34,376 bases of DNA from Planctomycetota bacterium (GTDB taxonomy: Bacteria > Planctomycetota > Phycisphaerae > SM23-33), in assembly GCA_016235825.1 (NCBI GenBank), contig JACRIL010000185.1:1-34376 (forward strand), in the 5' to 3' direction. The first letter of the stretch is position 1; each line of letters opens with the position of its first letter. Shown here one piece after another: positions 8,200 through 16,929 of this stretch. Made by a program: the position numbers and the translations under genes. The notes beneath the pieces were generated by a model. It saw nothing but the letters and a program-made list of their open reading frames with translations. It searched no databases and was not told where the DNA came from.

Positions 8200-10557
8200 A
8201 TGCTGAACCTTGTTCCGATTCCGACGCGAGTACGCCAGATGCCCGGCAGTTTCCTGTTGTCGGGAAAAGTTGTCCGTCTGGGCCCGCAGCGGCCGCCCGG
8301 CGTTACAGAGCCTGTGCGGCACAAACTGAAGACCCTCGGCTTTTCCATCGCCCGCGACGCAAGCCTGCCGGAATTTGCCGCCGTTTTCGGCTCGCCGTCG
8401 CTGAAGAACCTTAATCCTCCGGCCAGGCCGGAAGGTTACGCGCTTCGCTGCGATTCTAGTGGCGTCGTCGTGCGGGGCCGCGATGCGGACGGCCTTTTCT
8501 GGGGCCTGGTTACGCTCCAGCAGCTTCTTAACGGGGGCCGCCGCGTGCCGTGCGTGGAGATTCACGATGCCCCGGCGTATCCCTTCCGTTTTCACGTAGA
8601 CGACATCTCCCGCAAGCAGATTTCACGGCTCGACGACTTCAAGGAGATCATCCGCCGCCTGTCGTATTACAAGATTCGCTACTACTTTCCGTATACGGAA
8701 GACGTTCTTTACATAAAAAGTTTTCCCGAGATCGGCCAGGGCCGCGGCCGGCTGACTCCGCCGGAAGTGCGGGCCATGCATGCCGAGGCGCGGAGGCACA
8801 ACATCATTATCGTACCGAGCTATTCCCTGATCGGCCATCAGGAGAACCTGCTTGCTCATCCCAAGTTCCGCAAGTACGCCCGCGAGGTCTTTCAGCTTCC
8901 TTCAGCCTATGACGTGTGCAAGCCCATCCTCCGTCCGTATCTCCGCAAGATCATCCGGGACGTTTGCGAACTTTTCCCGGATTCCCCGTACTTTGATGCC
9001 GGCTTTGACGAGGTGATCGGGCTTACCGAGCGGGAGTTCATGGCCCACGTCATGTGGTGCGCCAAAGAGGTTGCCCGGTACGGCAAGCGGATGACGATGG
9101 CCGCGGACATGTTCAAGGACCATTACGGCCTGAAAAAAATCCGGCGCCTGGCGCACGGCGTCATTGCGTTTGAATGGTGCTATGCCGATCCTCGCGAGAT
9201 GGAAGCGGCCTATCGCAGGGAGAAGATGGCGCCGATGGGCCTTTCGGGCTACAACAACTGGTGCGCATTCCTGCCCGCCTTCGCCAACGCCAAGCGCAAC
9301 ATCGACCTGTGGGCCGGCGTGATGGAACGCTGGGGCGGACGGCTGGGCTTTGGCGCTTCGCAGTGGGGCGACGACGGTTACGAGAACCACCGCGACCTCT
9401 GCTGGAATCTCTTTGCCTACTATGCCGAGGCTGTCTGGACCGGCCGGGCCGTGCGAAAAGACTTCGAGCGCCGCTTCCAGACCACATTCTACGGCTCGCC
9501 CCAACTGCCCCTGAGGCGTATCATAGAAGACATCGCGCCGTCGCGTAAAATCTCCGCGAATCAGTCGTGGCAGCTTTTCCGCATGCCATGGAACGGGCTT
9601 GTGAGGCTGGCGGCTGTGAAAAAGGATGTCCTCAAGGACGCCCGGCACGACCTGGGGCTGATCCGCAAAGGTCTGGCCCTGCTGAAAACCTGCCTGCCGA
9701 AACGCAATGCCCCGCACCTGGAGCATTTCCGCGTCGCACTGGAGCGCGAGCGCCATGTGCGAGAGCGGCTTTTACTGGCCAGAAGCGCCGTCTCCGGCCT
9801 TTCCGGACCATCGCTGGCTGCCGCAGTCCGCAAAATGCTGGGCGACCTGAAGTCCGTTCGTGCGATGTATGTCCGGGACTGGCTGCGAAACAACAAGCGT
9901 CCCAACATCGAGGTCTCCCTGAAGGTCTTCGATGAATTCGCCCGATCCGCGCAGGAAGCCCTTGCGCACCCCAAGGCGCCGTCGGGCAAGTTTCTCTGCC
10001 TGGATCTGGATAAACGATATGACGCCTACGTGCCCGACGTCGGCGGCGTGCCGATCGGGCCGAGATCGGTGAACGGCGTTCCGTTCCGGTTTGCGGACCT
10101 GCACCACTCTCACGCCGATCTGGCGCCAGATAAGCCGATATGTCTGCAATTCGAGACCTGCAAAGTCCGCGACATTCATCTTATTTATGGCGGCCAGCGA
10201 ATCGTGGCCGATCTCGAAAAAATTAAACCCATGGTCGAGGTCGTGCTTTCCCGCAAAGATAAAGTCGTATTTTCCGAAAAGCTCCTTTCAATACGTCACA
10301 TCTGCGACTGGTGGGCCCCGCTGGGCGAGCATATATGGGCCGGCGGCGGGTATCGTCATGTCGATCGCAAACGAGTCGCTTACGCCCTCAAGCCCGGCAA
10401 CAAGTTCGGGCTGATGCACCTGTCGAATTTCAATATTCGAGGCGTCCAGGCCGACGCACTCCGCGTCCGCCTTATTGATAAAGGCACCCAGACGATAGGC
10501 CTGTTCGCGGCGACGGTCGAGACCGATTCAGAGCATGGGTTACACTTGCGGCCCTGA
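8200..10557 (+). CDS. GH20-like beta-N-acetylhexosaminidase family protein
   Basis: This 785-residue protein has an N-terminal GH20b-type alpha/beta domain (residues ~1-125, ending in 'YALRCDSSGVVVRGRDADG', 'GLVTLQQLL') and then a TIM-barrel opening 'AYPFRFHVDDISRKQI', as in GH20 enzymes (Asp-Glu substrate-assisted catalysis on beta-GlcNAc/GalNAc). The presumed catalytic pair is Asp270-Glu271 in 'DAGFDEVIGLTE', which differs from the common 'HxGxDE' by an Asp in place of His. The long C-terminal part (~430-785) contains helices rich in Arg/Lys and then a beta-rich region; I do not recognise it. No signal peptide is visible, which suggests a cytoplasmic enzyme or a non-classical export route. 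The frame also opens at TTG 8188, but GGAG at 8190-8193 lies six bases before ATG 8200, which decides the start. Confidence 0.75.
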   Translation: MLNLVPIPTRVRQMPGSFLLSGKVVRLGPQRPPGVTEPVRHKLKTLGFSIARDASLPEFAAVFGSPSLKNLNPPARPEGYALRCDSSGVVVRGRDADGLFWGLVTLQQLLNGGRRVPCVEIHDAPAYPFRFHVDDISRKQISRLDDFKEIIRRLSYYKIRYYFPYTEDVLYIKSFPEIGQGRGRLTPPEVRAMHAEARRHNIIIVPSYSLIGHQENLLAHPKFRKYAREVFQLPSAYDVCKPILRPYLRKIIRDVCELFPDSPYFDAGFDEVIGLTEREFMAHVMWCAKEVARYGKRMTMAADMFKDHYGLKKIRRLAHGVIAFEWCYADPREMEAAYRREKMAPMGLSGYNNWCAFLPAFANAKRNIDLWAGVMERWGGRLGFGASQWGDDGYENHRDLCWNLFAYYAEAVWTGRAVRKDFERRFQTTFYGSPQLPLRRIIEDIAPSRKISANQSWQLFRMPWNGLVRLAAVKKDVLKDARHDLGLIRKGLALLKTCLPKRNAPHLEHFRVALERERHVRERLLLARSAVSGLSGPSLAAAVRKMLGDLKSVRAMYVRDWLRNNKRPNIEVSLKVFDEFARSAQEALAHPKAPSGKFLCLDLDKRYDAYVPDVGGVPIGPRSVNGVPFRFADLHHSHADLAPDKPICLQFETCKVRDIHLIYGGQRIVADLEKIKPMVEVVLSRKDKVVFSEKLLSIRHICDWWAPLGEHIWAGGGYRHVDRKRVAYALKPGNKFGLMHLSNFNIRGVQADALRVRLIDKGTQTIGLFAATVETDSEHGLHLRP

Positions 10558-10630
10558 ATCTTTGCAGCCTCCATGATTCCCGATGCCCATGCCATCGAGG
10601 CGGATACAGCTATGATTTCCGGCCGCCTTT

Positions 10631-10639
10631 TGGTATAAT
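10631..10639 (+). promoter_or_regulatory. Extended -10 promoter for the sensor operon
   Basis: TGGTATAAT contains a consensus -10 TATAAT (10634-10639) preceded by the TGn extended element. No good -35 is seen 16-18 bases upstream, which an extended -10 promoter can tolerate. Transcription would start near 10646, about 40 bases before the ATG at 10686. Confidence 0.55.
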
Positions 10640-10685
10640 CCGGTCTCGAAAAGCAGCTATTGCTGCTCCAAGAGCGACAGAAACC

Positions 10686-11663
10686 ATGACCGACACACCC
10701 GATCAAACGTTCCGTTCCGTAGTCAAGGTGATTGCCGTCGCCACCGTGCTGGGGGTAGCGGGCCTGGCGTCTGTGCGAGCTGTTCGATGGGTTGCGGATC
10801 GGGCGGAGCCGAGAGTCGATCTGTCTGGCCCCGCCTTCCTTGAGCCGAGCCATCTGGAAAGCGGCGGCCAGTTGCGTTTCGCGGTGGCCAGCATGGTCAG
10901 CGCCGAGACAACCTTCTCGAGTTATCGCCGCCTGATACAGAAGGTTTCCCGGGCGGTCGGGCGGGAAGATGTCTTCGTCATTCGGCCGTCCTACGCCGAT
11001 ATTCGAGCCGCTCTGGATCGCGGCGAGGTTGATGTGGCCATCGTTTGCACAGGGACCTATCTTCACGGTTTGGCCTCGGGGCGGACGAAACTGCTGGTGC
11101 AGCCGGAGTTTGAGAAAGGCCTGGAATACCGATGCCTGGTCATTGTGCCCGCCCGCAGCCAGGTTCGATCGTTGGAGGACCTGCGCGGCAAGACGATGGC
11201 GTTTACAGACCGCGAATCCAACACGGGCTATCTTGCCGCCTGCATGAATCTGAAAGAGAAGGGCCTGAAACCGGCGTCATTGTTCGCAAAGGTAATTTTC
11301 ACCCACAGTCATGATCGATCAATTCAGGCGGTGTCGTCATCAGTGGTTGATGCGGCTGCGGTTGATAGCCTGGTGCTGGAATCCATGTGCCGGGAAGATC
11401 CAAAGCTCCGGGAGCGTGTGCGGGTCGTCTGGACCAGCGAGCCGTTTGGGCCGCCGCCAGTGGTGGTCCCGATCAGCATCAACCCGCAGCTTGAGGAATC
11501 GTTGCGGCAGGTGTTGTTGTCATTTCATCAGAATCAGGAAGGTCGTGACATACTGGGAAAATTAGGCGTTCTGCGGTTCGTTTTGCCCGACCCGGAGTGC
11601 TATAGCAGCGCCATTGCCATGTTTCAGCGGTATCAGGCGGAGGAAGCCGGCACATGGCCATGA
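10686..11663 (+). CDS. PhnD-like oxyanion/ligand-binding protein, membrane-anchored
   Basis: This 325-residue protein has an N-terminal hydrophobic anchor (~13-32) and then a periplasmic type II substrate-binding fold of the PhnD family ('LRFAVASMVSAETTFSSYRRL', 'VDVAIVCTGTYLHGLA', 'LEDLRGKTMAFTDRESNTGY'). PhnD relatives bind phosphonate, phosphite or other oxyanions. A histidine kinase and a sigma-54 activator follow with overlapping reading frames, so the likely job is ligand sensing rather than uptake; no ABC transporter genes are near. AioX/ArxX proteins that present arsenite to a kinase, and the TtrS sensor domain for tetrathionate, belong to the same superfamily. Cys121, in the strand that normally shapes the ligand pocket, could bind a thiophilic ligand. 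The ligand is unknown. Confidence 0.8.
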   Translation: MTDTPDQTFRSVVKVIAVATVLGVAGLASVRAVRWVADRAEPRVDLSGPAFLEPSHLESGGQLRFAVASMVSAETTFSSYRRLIQKVSRAVGREDVFVIRPSYADIRAALDRGEVDVAIVCTGTYLHGLASGRTKLLVQPEFEKGLEYRCLVIVPARSQVRSLEDLRGKTMAFTDRESNTGYLAACMNLKEKGLKPASLFAKVIFTHSHDRSIQAVSSSVVDAAAVDSLVLESMCREDPKLRERVRVVWTSEPFGPPPVVVPISINPQLEESLRQVLLSFHQNQEGRDILGKLGVLRFVLPDPECYSSAIAMFQRYQAEEAGTWP

Positions 11664-13126
11664 ACCGATGGTCGCTTGACCGCCTCTGTGCCTTTGTCGG
11701 ATCGGTTTCTCTGCTGGCGGCGTTTCTGCCTGTGGCCGTGTATCTGACCCATCTGGTAACGTCTTCGGCGGAAGAGTCTCTTGTGAATCGCGGTGGAACG
11801 TTGGGGCAAACCGTCGCGGCGCAGGTAGTGGAACCGATGCTTCTTGACGATCGCCTGAGCCTGCGAAACATGCTGAAGAGGGCCAGTCGCCAGGACGACG
11901 TGAGATACGTTTGCCTGGAGGACGGCCGCGGACGCGTCGTCGCCTGCACCTATTCGGGTGGCTGCCCGCCGCAAAGCCTGGTGGACCTGTGGCGAGACGA
12001 GGGCGGAGCCGTTCGGTATTTCCACACCGAGCGCGAGCGACTGATGGATGTTGCCGTGCCGGTGCTGGAGGGCCAGTTGGGGCGCATCCACGTGGGGATG
12101 TCCCGCGCACGGGCGATAGAGGCCGGAGATCGCCTGTTGTGGATAATGGGGTTGGTACTGACGGCGGCGCTGTCTATCCTTCTGGGCGGCGTTCGGCTGG
12201 TGGCCAATCGGGTGGGGCGCCCGCTGCGGCAGTTGGAGCGGGCGATTTCACAGTTGCCCGCCATGCCGTCCGACGCGAACGTCTCGGTGGCGGGCGGCAC
12301 GCGGGAGGTGGACGTGCTGGCGCGCGGTTTCGCCGCCATGGTGGAGCGTCTGAGGAAACTGACCAGGGAGCAATCGGCGACCCAGGATCGGATAGTGCAT
12401 GTTGAGCGGCTTGTCGCATTGGGAGAACTGGCCGCCGGCCTGGCCCACGAGATACACAACCCGCTGGACGGAATGCTGGAGTGCCTGCGATATCTGGATG
12501 CCGATACGGGCAAGAGCGTCCGTGCGGCCAAGTACTACCCGCTGCTGCGCGACGGCCTGGAGCGGATTGCCCGCACGATGCGGCAGATGTTGACCTTCGC
12601 CCGTTCCGGCCAGCAAGTGTCTTCGGAAGCCTGCTCGGTTGGCGACCTGTTGGCGGAGATGGAGTTGATGATCCGGCCCCGGCTGGAAGGCGGCCGCGTT
12701 CGCCTGAACATACATACGGACGGGACCTGTATATGTATGTGCAACCGCGACGGGTTGGCGCAGGCGATGTTGAACCTGGTTCTCAATGCCGTCGAGGCCG
12801 CCGAGGCGAACGATCAGCCCGAGGTTCGCGTGGGAGCGGCGTGCGGCGAGCAGTGGGTCTACCTGATCGTGGACGACAACGGGCCGGGCGTGCGGGACGA
12901 CCTGCGGTCCAGGATATTCGACGCGTTCTTCACCACAAAGCCCGCCGGAAAGGGCACCGGCCTGGGGTTGTCGGTTTCTTGCCAGATCATCCGGGCGATC
13001 GGCGGGGATATCGAGTTGTCGAGCGAGCCGGGTCCTCTCGGCGGCGCCAGCTTTTTGGTCCGTCTGCCCAAAGCCATTTCGCGAGGTTCTGACGATGACT
13101 GCGCGCGCAAGAATCCTGATCGTTGA
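11654..13126 (+). CDS. Sensor histidine kinase, NtrB-like, partner of the sigma-54 activator
   Basis: This 490-residue kinase overlaps the binding-protein gene by 10 bases; GGAGGA at 11639-11644 fits the ATG at 11654, and a second ATG at 11660 forms an ATGA overlap. Two membrane helices (~12-34 and ~158-180) flank a periplasmic sensor region, followed by HAMP (~180-235). HisKA has His265 in 'GLAHEIHNPLDG', and the ATPase domain has the N box 'NLVLNAVEAAEAN', G1 'DDNGPGV' and G2 'GKGTGLGLSVS'. All catalytic motifs are intact. It should phosphorylate the NtrC-type regulator encoded by the overlapping downstream gene. The periplasmic loop probably contacts the PhnD-like protein, by analogy with AioX-AioS. 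Confidence 0.9.
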   Translation: MAMNRWSLDRLCAFVGSVSLLAAFLPVAVYLTHLVTSSAEESLVNRGGTLGQTVAAQVVEPMLLDDRLSLRNMLKRASRQDDVRYVCLEDGRGRVVACTYSGGCPPQSLVDLWRDEGGAVRYFHTERERLMDVAVPVLEGQLGRIHVGMSRARAIEAGDRLLWIMGLVLTAALSILLGGVRLVANRVGRPLRQLERAISQLPAMPSDANVSVAGGTREVDVLARGFAAMVERLRKLTREQSATQDRIVHVERLVALGELAAGLAHEIHNPLDGMLECLRYLDADTGKSVRAAKYYPLLRDGLERIARTMRQMLTFARSGQQVSSEACSVGDLLAEMELMIRPRLEGGRVRLNIHTDGTCICMCNRDGLAQAMLNLVLNAVEAAEANDQPEVRVGAACGEQWVYLIVDDNGPGVRDDLRSRIFDAFFTTKPAGKGTGLGLSVSCQIIRAIGGDIELSSEPGPLGGASFLVRLPKAISRGSDDDCARKNPDR

Positions 13127-14486
13127 CGACGAGCGCATCAAGCGTTCGATCCTGGAAGACGAGCTGAAGGCGGGCGGCTATGAAGTGGCCATCGCCGAGA
13201 ACCCGCTCCAGGCCGAACCCAAGATGGCAAAGGCGACATTCGATGTCATTGTAACCGATCTGCGCATGCCAGGTCAGGACGGCCTGTCCTTTCTTCGCCA
13301 GGTCAAGCAGCGTCAGCCGGACCAGCAGGTCATCGTCATGACGGCCTACGGGACGGTGGAGACGGCCGTGGAGGCCATGAAACTGGGGGCGTTCGATTAC
13401 CTTCTGAAGCCGTTCGCCACCGAGGAGCTGCTGCTGAAAATCGACCGGCTTCTGCAATACCGCCGCCTGGCCAGCGAAAACGAAGCCCTTCGCCAGCAAT
13501 TGGCGGTGCAGGGTCCCAGCCGCATTGTCGGGCAGTCGGAAAGCATCCGCCAGTTGTTGGCCCGCATCCATATGGTGGCCGCCACCGACAGCACAGTGCT
13601 CATCGACGGCGAGAGCGGCACGGGCAAGGAGTTGGTTGCCCGGATGCTGCATGAAACGTCCCATCGTTCCCAAGGCCCCTTCGTGGCCGTTTCCTGCGCG
13701 GCTTTGCCGAAGGAACTCATTGAAAGCGAACTGTTCGGGCATGAGTCGGGCGCGTTCACCGGGGCGTCCCGGCAGCGGATCGGCCGATTTGAACTGGCCC
13801 ACGGCGGGACGCTGTTCCTGGACGAAGTGGACGATATCCCAATGGAAGTGCAGGTCAAACTCCTGCGGGCCTTGCAGGAGAGGACCTTCGATCGTGTCGG
13901 GGGCGAAGGGACTGTTCAATTCAACGTTCGGGTCGTGGCGGCGACAAAACGTCCGATCGCGCCGCTCGTGGAGGAAGGCCGCTTTCGCGAGGACCTGTAC
14001 TACCGCCTGGCCGTCGTGCCGCTGCACATTCCGCCGTTGCGCGAACGGCGGGAGGACATCCGCTGCCTGGTGGAATTCTTCCTCCAGAGGCTGGCGACCC
14101 GTCTGAATCGCGAGAGTCTCTCCGTAACGCCAGAGGCCCTGCGGAAACTTCAGGAGTACTCATGGCCGGGCAACGTGCGGCAATTGGAGCATATGCTGGA
14201 GCAGATGGCCGCCCTCAATCCCGGGGGAATTCTGGACGTGCCCGACTTGCCGCCCACAGTGCTTTCCTGTCAACAGTCCGGCATCGTTTCCCTTTCGCTG
14301 GAAGGCCGGTCCAGGGTGGACCTGTCCAAGGTGATGGAGGAAACGGAGGCGTCCCTGCTGCAATGGGCGATCCAGAAGTGCGGGGGAAACCTCAACCAGG
14401 CTGCGGCTGTGCTCGGGATCGCGAGGTCCACGTTGCAGTACAAGGCGGCTAAACATCTCGAATTGCCAAAGGAGCATATGAGTTAA
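13095..14486 (+). CDS. NtrC-family sigma-54-dependent response regulator
   Basis: This 463-residue regulator has a receiver domain with 'LIVDDERIK' and the phospho-acceptor Asp55 in 'VTDLRMPG', a conserved Thr in 'MTAYG' and Lys in 'LLKPF'. The AAA+ domain has Walker A from Gly172 ('GESGTGKE'), the sigma-54 contact loop GAFTGA at 219-224, Walker B 'GGTLFLDEVDDIP' and the arginine-finger region 'FREDLYYRL'. The C-terminal Fis-type helix-turn-helix is 'NLNQAAAVLGIARSTLQYK'. It overlaps the kinase gene by 32 bases, so the two are co-translated. The intact GAFTGA means it can activate sigma-54 RNA polymerase, and a -24/-12 promoter lies ~190 bases downstream of its stop, in front of the molybdoenzyme genes. 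Confidence 0.95.
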   Translation: MTARARILIVDDERIKRSILEDELKAGGYEVAIAENPLQAEPKMAKATFDVIVTDLRMPGQDGLSFLRQVKQRQPDQQVIVMTAYGTVETAVEAMKLGAFDYLLKPFATEELLLKIDRLLQYRRLASENEALRQQLAVQGPSRIVGQSESIRQLLARIHMVAATDSTVLIDGESGTGKELVARMLHETSHRSQGPFVAVSCAALPKELIESELFGHESGAFTGASRQRIGRFELAHGGTLFLDEVDDIPMEVQVKLLRALQERTFDRVGGEGTVQFNVRVVAATKRPIAPLVEEGRFREDLYYRLAVVPLHIPPLRERREDIRCLVEFFLQRLATRLNRESLSVTPEALRKLQEYSWPGNVRQLEHMLEQMAALNPGGILDVPDLPPTVLSCQQSGIVSLSLEGRSRVDLSKVMEETEASLLQWAIQKCGGNLNQAAAVLGIARSTLQYKAAKHLELPKEHMS

Positions 14487-14830
14487 CGGATTTCTGGCGG
14501 CAGCGACGGCAATTCGTCAGCGGACGTATCTTTTTGTCTTGATTGATCTTGGGATTTGATCCCCGTGGATTCAGGCTGGGATTCGTCGCAATTTCCTGCC
14601 ATTTTTTTCCCTGTTTTTATCATCGGCGTTTTTGTAACTGACGCAACACGAGCGACTTATGTGTTTACTATCTTCCTGGCATGTCCCTTGCTAAGAAAGA
14701 GGCAACGTGCCTTGGTTTTTGTCTGCGCACATCGACAATCACCGAGAGAAATGGCATCGAGAATGGCAAGTCGCCGGCAGTTTGAAGCGATCCGGGCGCC
14801 AAATTCGAGCATGAAGGATAGGCAAAACAC
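14487..14830 (+). promoter_or_regulatory. Regulatory gap upstream of the molybdoenzyme operon
   Basis: This 344-base gap holds no convincing gene. Relative to its neighbours it is AT-rich around 14590-14670. The sigma-54 promoter at 14677-14692 leaves ~190 bases upstream for activator binding. Possible recognition elements are the short dyad GACG-N6-CGTC (14505-14518) and two ATTCGTC copies (14512-14518 and 14581-14587), all weak. No intrinsic terminator for the regulator gene is visible. Confidence 0.55.
14677..14692 (+). promoter_or_regulatory. Sigma-54 (-24/-12) promoter of the molybdoenzyme operon
   Basis: TGGCATGTCCCTTGCT matches the sigma-54 consensus TGGCAC-N5-TTGCW in all but one base, with exactly ten bases between the GG and GC dinucleotides. 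Transcription would start near 14703, giving a leader of ~128 bases to the ATG at 14831. Its position directly downstream of a sigma-54 activator gene makes control by that regulator very likely. Confidence 0.85.
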
Positions 14831-15610
14831 ATGGATATGACCAGACGTGGGTTTCTGAAAGGGGCAGGGGTCGCTGTGGCGGCTGCAACGGCGACGGCTC
14901 TGCCTGGGTGCCTCCAAGAAGCATCCGCCGGCAATGGCAATCGGCGATGGGGCATGGTTATCGACCTCAAGCGATGCATAGCCTGCAAGGCTTGCGGGGC
15001 GGCCTGCCGGCTTGAGAACAAGACGCCGCCAGGCGTGGCTTACGGGGTCTTCCTGGATGAGGAGAAGGGACAGTTCCCGCATGCCTATCGCCTGTCCTTC
15101 TTCCGGCCCTGCATGCAGTGCGAGGAATCATCCTGCGCTAAGGTCTGCCCGACGGGCGCGACCAGCCACCGCAAAGACGGGATCGTCGGCGTGGACTACG
15201 AGAAATGCATCGGCTGCCGTTACTGCATCGCCGCCTGCCCATATGGCGCGAGGTCCTTCGATTACGGGCACAACTACATTGAGGCGGCAAACAACCCGTA
15301 CAACGCCATTCCCTCTTCGGAGTATGGCGCCGAGTACGGCCTGCGCAGCAAGGGCCGTTCGCCCATCGGCAACGTCCGCAAGTGCACCTTCTGCCTGCAC
15401 CTGCAGGACGAGAAGGGCGAATACCGGGAGCCGACGGCCTGCTCCCGCACGTGCATGGGCAAGGCCATCCACTTCGGCGACCTGAAGGACCCGGAGGCCA
15501 AGTGCCTGGTCCACGGCGAGAAGATGCAGGAACTCTTGGCTCGTCGCGGGCATTATCGGCTGAAGGAAGAACTGGGCAATGAGCCGTCCGTCTACTACTT
15601 GCCGGCATAA
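14831..15610 (+). CDS. Tat-exported 4Fe-4S ferredoxin subunit of a molybdoenzyme (PsrB/NrfC/TtrB-like)
   Basis: This 259-residue electron-transfer subunit has a twin-arginine signal ('MTRRGFLKGAG', h-region rich in Ala) ending in 'LPGC', so it may be a Tat lipoprotein. Four Cys groups follow in the order typical of DmsB/PsrB/NrfC proteins: 'CIACKACGAAC', 'CMQCEESSCAKVCP', 'CIGCRYCIAACP' and 'CTFC'...'CSRTC'. These should hold four [4Fe-4S] clusters that wire the membrane quinol site of the NrfD subunit to the catalytic subunit. It is the first gene after the sigma-54 promoter and is followed 18 bases later by the membrane subunit gene. Ribosome-site match is modest (AAGGA at ~14815). Confidence 0.92.
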   Translation: MDMTRRGFLKGAGVAVAAATATALPGCLQEASAGNGNRRWGMVIDLKRCIACKACGAACRLENKTPPGVAYGVFLDEEKGQFPHAYRLSFFRPCMQCEESSCAKVCPTGATSHRKDGIVGVDYEKCIGCRYCIAACPYGARSFDYGHNYIEAANNPYNAIPSSEYGAEYGLRSKGRSPIGNVRKCTFCLHLQDEKGEYREPTACSRTCMGKAIHFGDLKDPEAKCLVHGEKMQELLARRGHYRLKEELGNEPSVYYLPA

Positions 15611-15628
15611 CTGAGGAGCAAATAAAAC

Positions 15629-16912
15629 ATGAACGAACTGAAGACTACTTTTTCGCAAGGGAGCGTCATTGCCCGCTTGCTGGGATATCTGATCCTTCTG
15701 GCCGTATCGGCCGTCGGAGTGTGGGCGATTTTCGGAACACTCCGGGACGGGCATATTGAAGCCACCACCACACAGAATGTGCCATGGGGGTTGTGGGTTG
15801 CTCTGTACATCTTTTTTCTGGGTCTTTCGGCCGGCTCTTTCCTGCTCTCGACGCTGGTCTATGTGTTCGGCATCAAGAAGCTGGAACCGGCTGGACCGCT
15901 GGCGCTGCTCCAGGCCCTCGGCTGCCTGGTTCTCGGCGGGATGTTAATCCTGCTGGACTTGGGCCATCCTGCGCGTATGTACAAAATAATCACCTCCATG
16001 AACCCGACCTCGGTAATGGCCTGGATGGGGTTCTTCTACAACATCTACATCGTCGTTGTGCTGGTCGAGATATACTTCGCCCTCCGGCCGCAACTGGTGC
16101 TCAAAGCTCAAGCCGGCGGGAGCAGCGCCTGGTGGTATCGGCTGCTGGCGCTGGGCAGCAAGCGGCTTGATCCGGCCAGCTTGGCGCGAGACAAGAAGTG
16201 GCTGATGGCCTTGGGCATTCTGGGCATTCCCATAGCCATAACCGTGCACGGCGGCGTGGGTTCGATCTTCGCGGTGGCCAAGGCCCGGCCCAACTGGTTC
16301 GGCGGGCTGTTCCCGATCATATTCCTGATCTCGGCGCTGGCCTCCGGCGGAGCCTTGCTGGCGCTACTGACCGCGGTCTTCTCCAGGCTGCCCAAGGAGG
16401 CCAAGCGCGGAGTAGTCCGGACGATCATGCGGCTCACGGTCGGCATACTCGCTTTCGATCTCCTGCTCATGTGCAGCGAGATAATGGTTACCTATTACGG
16501 GAACATTCCTCACGAGGTTGCCGGGTGGAACTTTGCGATGTTCGGCCCCAGTTGGTGGGTTTTCTGGCTCATCCAACTGGCTGTCGGAGCAGCCATCCCC
16601 ATTCTTATCGTGATAAACCCCAAGACCGGGCGCAGCGCAGGCTGGCTCGGTTTGGCGGGCCTTCTGGTGGTGGTGGGGATCATCGGCGCCAGATGGAACC
16701 TGGTGGTTCCGCCGCAACTGACCCCGACTTTCGACGCGCTTCCCAACGCCTACCACCACGCGCGTTTTGCGTTAGGCTACGTCCCGAGCGTTCACGAGTT
16801 TCTGGTCGGCTTGGGCGTGGTTGCCTTGGGTCTGTGGGCCTTTTTGTTGTTGCGGAAGCTTTTGCCGCTCGATGAGGCTGAGCTTGCGGGCGTTGAAAAC
16901 CACCACGTATAA
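15629..16912 (+). CDS. nrfD: NrfD/PsrC-type membrane quinone-interacting subunit
   Basis: This 427-residue polytopic membrane protein has about nine to ten hydrophobic helices. Sequences such as 'WGLWVALYIFFLGLSAGSF' and 'LDLGHPARMYKII' early in the protein are characteristic of the NrfD/PsrC family, which exchange electrons with menaquinone. GAGGAG at 15613-15618 precedes the ATG. It sits between the FeS and molybdopterin genes, so it is the membrane anchor of this complex iron-sulfur molybdoenzyme. The family includes PsrC, TtrC, NrfD and ActC/QrcD, so sequence alone does not name the substrate. The gene symbol is given at family level. Confidence 0.9.
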   Translation: MNELKTTFSQGSVIARLLGYLILLAVSAVGVWAIFGTLRDGHIEATTTQNVPWGLWVALYIFFLGLSAGSFLLSTLVYVFGIKKLEPAGPLALLQALGCLVLGGMLILLDLGHPARMYKIITSMNPTSVMAWMGFFYNIYIVVVLVEIYFALRPQLVLKAQAGGSSAWWYRLLALGSKRLDPASLARDKKWLMALGILGIPIAITVHGGVGSIFAVAKARPNWFGGLFPIIFLISALASGGALLALLTAVFSRLPKEAKRGVVRTIMRLTVGILAFDLLLMCSEIMVTYYGNIPHEVAGWNFAMFGPSWWVFWLIQLAVGAAIPILIVINPKTGRSAGWLGLAGLLVVVGIIGARWNLVVPPQLTPTFDALPNAYHHARFALGYVPSVHEFLVGLGVVALGLWAFLLLRKLLPLDEAELAGVENHHV

Positions 16913-16929
16913 AAATAGGAGATGTTACA

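Noticed and set aside
14556-14840. 94-codon open frame in the regulatory gap before the molybdoenzyme operon
   Set aside because: It spans the sigma-54 promoter, has no ribosome site and shows no conserved pattern.
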